The translations under genes were made by a program, and so were the position numbers. A stretch of 11,524 nucleotides of DNA, from assembly GCA_013153235.1 (NCBI GenBank), contig JAADEU010000075.1:1-11524 (forward strand), read 5' to 3'. Source of the stretch: Aquificota bacterium (GTDB lineage: Bacteria; Aquificota; Aquificia; Aquificales; Hydrogenothermaceae). Of the stretch, positions 1-6,356 are shown piece after piece. The notes below the pieces were generated by a model. The model was given only the letters and a program-made list of their open reading frames with translations. It was not told where the DNA came from and made no database searches. Numbering within the stretch: position 1 is the stretch's first letter; each line of letters starts with the position of its first letter.

Positions 1-89
1 CCCACTTAGTTCAGATAAAACGAAATACGAACAAACATTGAAGTTTCTGCAGGAAAAGTTCTTTCTATCCCACTTAGTTCAGATAAAAC
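1..89 (-). CRISPR. End of a CRISPR array: partial repeat, one spacer, one full repeat
   Basis: The 21 bases at 1-21 recur exactly at 69-89, a period of 68. Extending the second copy leftwards gives a repeat of about 29 nt at 61-89; its first 8 bases would lie outside the window for the first copy. The spacer between them is 22-60 (39 nt). On the minus strand the repeat begins GTTTTATC and ends ATAGAAAG. That matches the usual start and the 8-nt 5' handle (ATTGAAA-like) of unstructured type I-B/III repeats, so transcription is inferred on the minus strand, running off the left edge. The complete repeat at 61-89 would then be leader-proximal. Only 21 bases can be compared between copies, so the 5' repeat boundary (28-31 nt) is approximate. 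No cas genes are visible, so the subtype is inferred from the repeat alone. Confidence 0.78.
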
Positions 90-342
90 CCGTTATTTTA
101 TACTGAATAAAAATTCCGTTTCTGGCAAGTGTTTTCAATAGTTTTACAGAATTTAACTTCGGGGACAAAATCCCCGCTGGAGGTAGTTTTTTGCATCGAA
201 CCTCCATTAATGCAAATATATTTTCTGTTATATGCTGGCAAATTATTGATTAACGCTATTTCACACAGAAATATATTTTCTGCTCAAAATGCAGCCATCT
301 GAACCGGTAGAAGAATCCCCTATTCTGTTGACAGGTAGCCGC
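90..342 (-). promoter_or_regulatory. Non-coding stretch between CRISPR array and thrS; probable CRISPR leader
   Basis: This region lies directly upstream of the leader-proximal repeat when the array is read on the minus strand. It is AT-rich and holds several dyads. A perfect 6-bp GC-rich hairpin pairs 160-165 with 171-176. A second pairs 179-184 (GGAGGT) with 200-205 (ACCTCC). A third pairs CAGAAA 266-271 with TTTCTG 277-282. A weak minus-strand promoter can be drawn near the array (TTGCCA, 17-bp spacer, CAGTAT, just before the first repeat). None of the hairpins is followed by a U-run on the minus strand, so I see no convincing intrinsic terminator for thrS here. Leader status follows from repeat orientation and is inference; the region could equally include the thrS 3' UTR. 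Confidence 0.4.
214..282. repeat. Pair of 14-bp direct repeats (AAATATATTTTCTG)
   Basis: AAATATATTTTCTG occurs exactly at 214-227 and again at 269-282, 55 bp apart start to start, in the non-coding region between the CRISPR array and thrS. The second copy also forms the right arm of a CAGAAA/TTTCTG dyad; the first copy does not. The match is directly visible. Its function, for example a leader motif or protein-binding site, is unknown, and an AT-rich background makes chance possible. Confidence 0.5.
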
Positions 343-2283
343 TTATAGTTCCTGGGAGCGGGATTCTATAATCTGTTTTGCCCTGTCAATAAACTCGTCT
401 ATTGTAAATACTCCCATGTTACCCTTTTTCTTCGTTCTGACAGAAACTGTTCCTGTCTGCCATTCCTTGTCTCCCACAACAAGCATGTAGGGTGTTTTTT
501 GAAGCTCAGCGTCTCTGATTTTTTTGTTCATCCTTTCGCTTCTTTCGTCAACCTCAACCCTGAGTCCTGCTTCCTGTAATTTCTGGGCAACCTCTCTTGC
601 ATATGGGATATGCGGGTCTGCAACAGGAATAATTTTGGCCTGAACCGGAGAAAGCCACAGTGGGAGTAATCCTGCGTAATGCTCCAGCAGAACACCTATA
701 AATCTTTCAATAGAACCAAATATTGCCCTGTGAATCATATAAGGTCTGTGTCTCTGGTTGTCTTCTCCAATGTAGTACATATCAAATCTTTCCGGCAGAT
801 TGAAATCAAACTGAATTGTGGAGCACTGCCACATTCTGCCAATGGCATCTTTTATCTTAACGTCAATCTTTGGACCGTAAAATGCACCGCCACCTTCGTC
901 AATCTCATACTCAAGACCAACGCTCTCTATTGCTTTTTTCAGGGATTCTGTGGCCACTTCCCACATTCTGTCGTCACCAACTGATTTTTCAGGCCTGGTC
1001 GACAGGAATACCTGAAACTCATCAAATCCATAACTTCTCAGTGTATCCAGTACAAGGTTCAGAACCCCCTGGATTTCCTGTTCTACCTGGTCTTCCCTGC
1101 AGATTATGTGGGCATCGTCCTGTGTAAAACCTCTCACCCTCATAAGACCGTGGAGGACTCCACTTCTTTCGTATCTGTAAACCGTACCCAGCTCGGCAAG
1201 TCTGATAGGTAGTTCTTTGTAAGACCTCTGCTTTGATTTGTATATCTCAACGTGGAATGGACAGTTCATAGGTTTGACAAAGTAACCTTCTTCTTCAATG
1301 TGCATTTCAGGGAACATATTTTCCCTGTAGAAATCTACGTGTCCACTTGTTTTCCACAGTTGTTCTTTTCCAACATGTGGTGTGTATACAAGCTGATAAC
1401 CCCTTTTTAGATGTTCCTGCTTCCATGCAGTTTCTATTTCATTTCTAATGATGGCCCCTTTAGGAAGCCACAGTGCAAGTCCACCACCGACATCCTCTGT
1501 GATAATGAATAGCTCAAGCTCTTTTCCAAGCTTCCTGTGGTCTCTTTTTTTGGCTTCTTCAAGCATGTTCATGTATTTTTTCAGCTCTTTTTCTGTCCAG
1601 AAGGCTACCCCGTATATCCTCTGGAGCATTGGGTTTCCTTCTTTTCCTCTCCAGTAAGCCCCTGCCAGTGAAATCAGTTTGAATGCCCCTGCTTCACCTG
1701 TTGATGGGATATGTGGTCCCCTGCACAGGTCAACAAAACCACACTGCTGGTACACAGAGATAGGTTCCCCTTCAGGAATCTGGTGTTTTATGATATCGAT
1801 TTTGTAAATCTCTTTTTTCTTTTCAAAAAGTTCGATTGCTTCCTGTCTTGGCAGTTCTACCCTTTCAATTTCACAGTTTCTGTTTATGATTTCTTTCATT
1901 TTTTCTTCAATAACAGGCAGGTCCTCTTCTGTAAGCCTTTTGCCTTCTATTTCCACATCGTAATAAAAACCGTGTTCTGTTGTGGGTCCGATACCAAGGT
2001 GAACATTTTCATCACCGTAGAGTTCCTTCAGGGCCTGTGCCATTATGTGTGCAAGGGAGTGCCTGAGAAGCTCAAGGCTTTCAGGGTCCTTTTTTGTTAA
2101 AAATTTTAGCTTTCCGCTTTTTCTTATCGGGGTGTGTACGTCTATTATTTCCCCTTCAAGGAGTCCTCCTACCACACCTTTTATCTTTTTGCCCTCACCT
2201 TCAAGGGCTGTTATTATCTCTTTTATGGTAATACCATCCTCAAATTCGTACTGTCCGAATCTCTCTATATCAAGTTTTATCAT
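343..2283 (-). CDS. thrS: Threonyl-tRNA synthetase
   Basis: Cytoplasmic class II synthetase that charges tRNA-Thr with threonine. At 646 aa it is full length (E. coli ThrS is 642). Domain order: TGS domain (about 1-60); editing domain with the HxxxH motif at H75/H79 and the DLCRGPH motif at 185-191 (C187, H191); catalytic core (about 245-540); C-terminal anticodon-binding domain (about 541-646). The zinc ligands C341 (MNCPFH), H392 (DDAHIIC) and H518 (MIHRAIFG) line up with the E. coli Cys/His/His at a constant offset of 7. Class II motif 2 is TVYRYERSG, and motif 3 is the HRAIFGSIERF region. The start is an ATG with a strong GGGAGGT Shine-Dalgarno 5 nt upstream. It lies 35 bp after cdaR and is probably the last gene of the folP-cdaA-cdaR transcript. 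That gap is too short for a T-box or mRNA operator of its own. Confidence 0.98.
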   Translation of the reverse strand: MIKLDIERFGQYEFEDGITIKEIITALEGEGKKIKGVVGGLLEGEIIDVHTPIRKSGKLKFLTKKDPESLELLRHSLAHIMAQALKELYGDENVHLGIGPTTEHGFYYDVEIEGKRLTEEDLPVIEEKMKEIINRNCEIERVELPRQEAIELFEKKKEIYKIDIIKHQIPEGEPISVYQQCGFVDLCRGPHIPSTGEAGAFKLISLAGAYWRGKEGNPMLQRIYGVAFWTEKELKKYMNMLEEAKKRDHRKLGKELELFIITEDVGGGLALWLPKGAIIRNEIETAWKQEHLKRGYQLVYTPHVGKEQLWKTSGHVDFYRENMFPEMHIEEEGYFVKPMNCPFHVEIYKSKQRSYKELPIRLAELGTVYRYERSGVLHGLMRVRGFTQDDAHIICREDQVEQEIQGVLNLVLDTLRSYGFDEFQVFLSTRPEKSVGDDRMWEVATESLKKAIESVGLEYEIDEGGGAFYGPKIDVKIKDAIGRMWQCSTIQFDFNLPERFDMYYIGEDNQRHRPYMIHRAIFGSIERFIGVLLEHYAGLLPLWLSPVQAKIIPVADPHIPYAREVAQKLQEAGLRVEVDERSERMNKKIRDAELQKTPYMLVVGDKEWQTGTVSVRTKKKGNMGVFTIDEFIDRAKQIIESRSQEL

Positions 2284-2318
2284 CTGTTACCTCCCGTTTT
2301 TGTAGACTATTTATTTTA

Positions 2319-2699
2319 TCACTTTGGTGAGGCATATATATATATTTTCTCAGGTTTTACCTGAATTACGCTGAAATTTTCTGTTTTTGATGGTTTTACA
2401 AAGACCTTAAGTGTATTTTTTCCCTCTTTGATATTCCTGCCGTCAACATACACCCTGATATTTGAGATGTTTACCTGATTGAGTTTGGTTCTGACCCCCT
2501 CAATAATAATCAGAACCTTTTCAGGTTCCACCTTTACGATTCGGACATTCTGGGGTTTGTTCAGTACTTTTACATCGGCGTAAAACTCAAGTCTGGTTTT
2601 CTGGGTACTTGTTATGTTCAGCCACAGCAGAAAAGCCACCAGTAAAGAGAGAATCTTCAGGTGGATATTATTCAGTATTATTTCTTTAATTCTTTTCAT
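2319..2699 (-). CDS. cdaR: YbbR-domain membrane protein, CdaR-like regulator of diadenylate cyclase
   Basis: Membrane-anchored partner of the c-di-AMP synthase encoded just upstream. The 126-aa protein has a short basic N-terminus (MKRIKEIILN), one hydrophobic helix at about residues 13-30 (SLLVAFLLWLNIT), and then a single extracytoplasmic beta-rich YbbR-type domain (about 35-124). The pattern of paired segments (VKVEPEKV ... VQVKPEKIYIYA) is typical of YbbR repeats. Bacillus CdaR carries four such domains, so this is a minimal version. The ATG start has AAGG 7 nt upstream and overlaps the 3' end of cdaA by 14 bp, which implies translational coupling. The identification rests on topology, repeat style and the adjacency to cdaA; the domain is poorly conserved in sequence. 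Confidence 0.82.
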   Translation of the reverse strand: MKRIKEIILNNIHLKILSLLVAFLLWLNITSTQKTRLEFYADVKVLNKPQNVRIVKVEPEKVLIIIEGVRTKLNQVNISNIRVYVDGRNIKEGKNTLKVFVKPSKTENFSVIQVKPEKIYIYASPK

Positions 2700-3522
2700 T
2701 TTTCTGCCTTTTCTTTAACCTCTTTTTTAGATTTTCAAAAAAGTCAGGTTTTTCTATTTCAAGTGCTTTAATCAGCATATTTCTAAGTGTCAGTGGGTCA
2801 AGGTCCCTGTAAAGCTTTCCATCAATTGCCAGGGAAATCTCACCCCTTTCTTCAGAAACAATAAGGGCAACGGCATCTGTTTCTTCTGTTATTCCGATTC
2901 CGGCTCTGTGTCTGGTTCCAATATTTTTTGGTATATTTGGGTTGATGGTCAGGGGCAGGAAGCATCTGGCAGATACAATTTCCCTGTCCCTTATGATAAC
3001 AGCTCCATCGTGGAGTGGGGTCTGTGGGGTGAATATAGAAATCAACAACTCAAGGGATATTTCTGCATTCAGTTTTACACATCCCTCTGTGTAGTTTTCA
3101 AGGTCTATGCTTTTTTCAAATACTATCAGGGCCCCGATTTTCCTTTCTGCAAGGAATGTTGCCGCCCTGATAATCTCATCAATTGCTTTTTTTCTGGAAA
3201 GCAGTGAATATCTGAACAGTCCCCTTTCCCCTATTTTGGCAAGACCCCTTCTTATCTCTGGCTGGAACACAACTATAAGAATAAATATTCCGATACTCCA
3301 CAGATTATCAAATATCCACTCAATGGTTGTAAGGTGGAGGATTTTGGCAACAAGCCAGAGAAACAGGAGAAAAAACAGCCCAATCAGTATCTGCCAGCCA
3401 CGGGTTCCTATTATAAATTTGAGCAGATAGTAAATTATGGTGGCTACAAGTATTATATCTATAACATCATTCAGCCTTATAGACCTGACCGTATTTATAA
3501 GCCAGTCGATATTTTCAAACAA
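2686..3522 (-). CDS. cdaA: Diadenylate cyclase CdaA (membrane c-di-AMP synthase)
   Basis: Condenses two ATP into cyclic di-AMP at the inner membrane. Three predicted N-terminal membrane helices (about 20-87) are followed by a DisA_N-type cyclase domain. Both catalytic signatures are present: DGA in PLHDGAVII (172-174) and RHR in GTRHRAGIG (204-206). The SLAIDG segment follows them. The C-terminus is a Lys/Arg-rich tail. No ATG start is available. The frame is open to a TTG at 3546, which has no Shine-Dalgarno. The TTG at 3522 has AGGGG 8 nt upstream, overlaps the end of folP by only 8 bp, and gives 278 aa, close to the Bacillus CdaA length. I therefore chose 3522; with 3546 the protein would be 286 aa. 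The C-terminal DNA-binding part of DisA is absent and membrane helices are present, so this is CdaA rather than DisA. Confidence 0.95.
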   Translation of the reverse strand: MFENIDWLINTVRSIRLNDVIDIILVATIIYYLLKFIIGTRGWQILIGLFFLLFLWLVAKILHLTTIEWIFDNLWSIGIFILIVVFQPEIRRGLAKIGERGLFRYSLLSRKKAIDEIIRAATFLAERKIGALIVFEKSIDLENYTEGCVKLNAEISLELLISIFTPQTPLHDGAVIIRDREIVSARCFLPLTINPNIPKNIGTRHRAGIGITEETDAVALIVSEERGEISLAIDGKLYRDLDPLTLRNMLIKALEIEKPDFFENLKKRLKKRQKNEKN

Positions 3523-4582
3523 TCCTGTAACCCCTGATTGTGTCAATTAAAGTGAGAAATTCTACAGTTTCTTTAACGTCGTGGGTTCTGACTATGTGGG
3601 CACCGTTCATAACCGCATATGCGGTGGCTCCCAGTGAACCGCTGAGCCTCTCCTCAGGTGGAACAGAATCCCTCCCTGTCAGATTTTTCAGTATCAGTTC
3701 TATAAATGATTTTCTGGAAATGCCGATGAGAATTGGGTATCCAAGTACCCTGAACTCGTTCAGCCTTTTTATTATCTCAATGTTGTGTTCCACATACTTC
3801 CCAAATCCAATCCCCGGGTCTATAATAAACCTATCCTTTCTGATACCCTTCGATATCCCGTATTTTATCTGGTTTTCTATAAATTCAATTATCTCAACAA
3901 CCACATCGTTGTAATAAACCTTTTCCTGCATCTGGTCAGGCCTGCCTCTGGTATGGTTGATAACAACCGGACAGTCCAGGGATGCAACCATTTCTGCCAT
4001 TTTTGGGTCAAATGTCATACCGCTGATATCATTAACAATATCGGCTCCTTCTTCAACGGCGGCCTTCGCGACAGGTGCCTTATAGGTATCTATGGATATT
4101 AGAAAATTATTTCCCAGTTCTTTTCTGACTGCCTTTATGACCGGAATGACCCGTTCCATCTCTTCCTCAAGGCTGACAGGGGCTGCCCCGGGCCTTGTGG
4201 ATTCCCCACCGATATCTATAATGTCTGCTCCTTCTTCCAGCATCTGGGCCACCCTTTCCACGGCCCTATCGATATTCCTGTAGTAAATTCCACCATCGGA
4301 AAAAGAATCTGGAGTCAGATTCAGTATCCCCATAACGGCGGTTTTCTGACCCAGGTTCAGAAATTTTCCCTTGTAATTTATCTTGAAGTTTTTTTTATTC
4401 AGATTTACCCATTTTTCTGTAAGCTGGCGGGCATACTCCACCTTCCCTTCAGATTTCAGTCTTGAAACGAGCTGCTTCAGCTGGTCCTCATCCTCAATGT
4501 AAACCGGTTCTGTAAATGGGTCTGGGAATACAACCCTGTATGCGGATTTCTGTTCCTCAATAATATGAACGGTAGAGTTCAT
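3515..4582 (-). CDS. folP: Dihydropteroate synthase
   Basis: Joins 7,8-dihydropterin pyrophosphate with p-aminobenzoate to make dihydropteroate in folate synthesis; this enzyme is the sulfonamide target. The TIM-barrel signatures appear in order: GILNLTPDSFSDGG (85-98), DIGGESTRPGA (123-133), SIDTYK (163-168), NDISG (184-188), DPGIGFGK (255-262), GISRKSF (287-293) and RTHDV (332-336). At 355 aa it is longer than the usual 270-290 aa, because about 76 residues precede the barrel. That extension is charged and helical in its second half. The ATG at 4582 is well supported by AAGGAG 5 nt upstream, so the extension is probably translated. It is the first gene of the minus-strand operon, and its 3' end contains the likely start of cdaA. 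Confidence 0.97.
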   Translation of the reverse strand: MNSTVHIIEEQKSAYRVVFPDPFTEPVYIEDEDQLKQLVSRLKSEGKVEYARQLTEKWVNLNKKNFKINYKGKFLNLGQKTAVMGILNLTPDSFSDGGIYYRNIDRAVERVAQMLEEGADIIDIGGESTRPGAAPVSLEEEMERVIPVIKAVRKELGNNFLISIDTYKAPVAKAAVEEGADIVNDISGMTFDPKMAEMVASLDCPVVINHTRGRPDQMQEKVYYNDVVVEIIEFIENQIKYGISKGIRKDRFIIDPGIGFGKYVEHNIEIIKRLNEFRVLGYPILIGISRKSFIELILKNLTGRDSVPPEERLSGSLGATAYAVMNGAHIVRTHDVKETVEFLTLIDTIRGYRIV

Positions 4583-4706
4583 GTCGTCTCCTTCTTATTA
4601 AGTGGGTATCAATATATTTTATAACTTTTCCCGTTTATGATTTTTCTCAATTGCTTTTAAAATTTTTTCGTTTAAATTTTAAATATATAAAATAGCGGGA
4701 GAATAG
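4583..4706. promoter_or_regulatory. Divergent promoter region between folP and dnaG
   Basis: This 124-bp, very AT-rich gap separates two divergently transcribed operons and must carry both promoters unless transcription enters from elsewhere. On the plus strand TTGCTT (4651-4656) is followed 16 bp later by TAAATT (4673-4678), a weak match. TATATA at 4684 is an alternative -10 with no good -35. On the minus strand TATAAA (4623-4618) could serve as -10 for folP, but the nearest -35-like TTGAGA lies 21 bp away. The Shine-Dalgarno sites are clear on both sides: GGGAG at 4697-4701 for dnaG and AAGGAG at 4593-4588 for folP. The exact promoter elements are uncertain. Confidence 0.4.
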
Positions 4707-6356
4707 ATGGCTATCAGTCAGGAAACCATAGAAGAAGTTCTGAGAACAGCCAATGTGTACGATGTAATCTCAGAATACATAAATCTTGAAAGGGCCGGTT
4801 CTAACTACAAAGCACTCTGCCCGTTCCATTCAGAAAAAACACCCTCATTTATGGTTTCCCCCCAGAAAAATATATTTAAGTGCTTTGGATGTGGAAAAAG
4901 TGGAAATGCCCTGACATTCTTGATGGAATACGAGGGTCTGTCTTTTGGAGAGGCGGTTGTAAAACTTGCAGAAAAGTACAACATACCTGTCAAATTTACA
5001 AAAAGTGATGACAGGGCCGTTTTTAAACAGAAACTACTCCAGATTACAGAAAAAATTAAGGAGTTTTACAAAAATCAATTAAAAAACTCCCCTGAGGCCA
5101 AAAAATACCTGAAAGAAAGACAGATATCCCCATCAATTATAGAAAAGTTTGAACTGGGATATGCCCCTGAGGATAGTTCAAAACTCAGGGAGTTTGTCCA
5201 GAAAGAGGGTATCCAGATTGAGGACCTGAGCAGAATTGGACTAATTACACTGACAGATGACGGCCGGTTTTACGACAAATTCAGGGGAAGGATTATCTTT
5301 CCCATTAAGGACCACCGGGGAAGGGTTGTTGCCTTTGGTGGCAGGGTTATATCCGGGGACAGGACGCCCAAATATCTGAACTCCCCTGAGACTGAGATTT
5401 ATTCCAAAGGAAAGGTTCTGTACGGATTTTACGAAGCGAGGGATTTCCTCAGGGAAAAGAAAGAGGCGGTTATTGTTGAGGGGTATTTTGACCTGATATC
5501 CCTGTATCAGGCCGGAATAAAAAATGTCGTTGCCACACTGGGAACGGCCATGACCCCCCAGCAGGGAAAGCTCCTGTCCAGATTTGTCAAAAGGGCCGTT
5601 CTGATGTTCGATTCTGACTCTGCCGGTAAAAAAGCAGTTATAAGGGCATCAAAAGTTCTGCTTTCCAACAGGATAGAGGTGTATTACTGTCCCCTTGAAA
5701 AGGGCAAAGACCCGGATGAACTGGCAAAAGAAGGCTTTAGAAAAGTAGAAGAAACCATTAAGAATTCTAAAGATTTTCTCCTTTTCCTTATAGACAGGGT
5801 AAAGGGAGAGAAGGATTTGAAAAAACGAAAAGAAATCATAGATTTATATCTTGATATTCTTTCTTACATGCCGGATAAGTATGAACAGGGTCTGTATCTT
5901 AAGGAGCTTTCCTCTGCCACAGGAATTCCACTTGAGCTATTTGAGATAAAAAACAGACACACAGATTTTGAGGAAAATGAAGAGGAACCAAAGCTCAATC
6001 TTTCAGGCCTGTCTTTTAAAGAAAAATTGATACTGAAAGGTCTGCTTGAACACAGGGATGAAATCTTGAGCAGGTTTGATAAGTTTGATAAAATAAATGG
6101 TTCTGCTTACTTCCTTTATATTATGAATGAGATATTAAACAACGGGGAAAAAGAGGAGTTGGAAGAGCTGAGGAAATTACAGCTGCCGGCAGAACCGGAC
6201 GCTGTTGTGGAAGCACTCAATATGCTTCATCTTGAATGGCTGTCCCAGCAGAATGAGCTTGAGACCGTCTTTCTTTCATCCACAGACGATTCTGTCATCA
6301 GAAAAATCTTTATGAATAAAAAATCTTTAAATACAGGAGGAACGAAGAAAAGATGA
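4707..6356 (+). CDS. dnaG: DNA primase DnaG
   Basis: Synthesises RNA primers for replication at the fork, working with the DnaB helicase. The 549-aa protein has the bacterial domain order. The N-terminal CHC2 zinc-binding domain has C38, H41, C59 and C62 (LCPFH ... KCFGCGKSGNA). The catalytic core contains the basic KFRGRIIFPI patch (191-200). The TOPRIM subdomain has the metal-binding acid E258 (VEGYFD) and D302/D304 (FDSDSAG). The C-terminal helical region (about 430-549) is the expected helicase-interaction domain and is poorly conserved. ATG start with GGGAG 5 nt upstream. Its stop overlaps the rpoD start as ATGA, so the two are co-transcribed and probably translationally coupled. No rpsU precedes it, unlike the E. 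coli rpsU-dnaG-rpoD operon. Confidence 0.98.
   Translation: MAISQETIEEVLRTANVYDVISEYINLERAGSNYKALCPFHSEKTPSFMVSPQKNIFKCFGCGKSGNALTFLMEYEGLSFGEAVVKLAEKYNIPVKFTKSDDRAVFKQKLLQITEKIKEFYKNQLKNSPEAKKYLKERQISPSIIEKFELGYAPEDSSKLREFVQKEGIQIEDLSRIGLITLTDDGRFYDKFRGRIIFPIKDHRGRVVAFGGRVISGDRTPKYLNSPETEIYSKGKVLYGFYEARDFLREKKEAVIVEGYFDLISLYQAGIKNVVATLGTAMTPQQGKLLSRFVKRAVLMFDSDSAGKKAVIRASKVLLSNRIEVYYCPLEKGKDPDELAKEGFRKVEETIKNSKDFLLFLIDRVKGEKDLKKRKEIIDLYLDILSYMPDKYEQGLYLKELSSATGIPLELFEIKNRHTDFEENEEEPKLNLSGLSFKEKLILKGLLEHRDEILSRFDKFDKINGSAYFLYIMNEILNNGEKEELEELRKLQLPAEPDAVVEALNMLHLEWLSQQNELETVFLSSTDDSVIRKIFMNKKSLNTGGTKKR

Noticed and set aside
266..282. CAGAAA/TTTCTG hairpin as terminator of thrS
   Set aside because: The stem is short and AT-rich and is not followed by a U-run on the minus strand.
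679..1127. Plus-strand open frames opposite thrS
   Set aside because: They are shadows of a full-length synthetase gene with all catalytic motifs intact.
2284..2318. T-box or mRNA operator ahead of thrS
   Set aside because: The gap to cdaR is only 35 bp, with no specifier stem or terminator-like structure.
2334..2346. TA dinucleotide repeat
   Set aside because: It falls in frame within cdaR and encodes the IYIYA strand near its C-terminus; too short to treat as a separate repeat.
2686..3522. Alternative identity as DisA, the DNA-scanning diadenylate cyclase
   Set aside because: The protein has N-terminal membrane helices, lacks the helix-hairpin-helix C-terminal domain, and is paired with a YbbR gene, all pointing to CdaA.
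4597..4608. TAAGTGGG resembling the middle of the CRISPR repeat
   Set aside because: Only 8 bases match, in an AT-rich intergenic region, with no second copy or spacing; best explained by chance.
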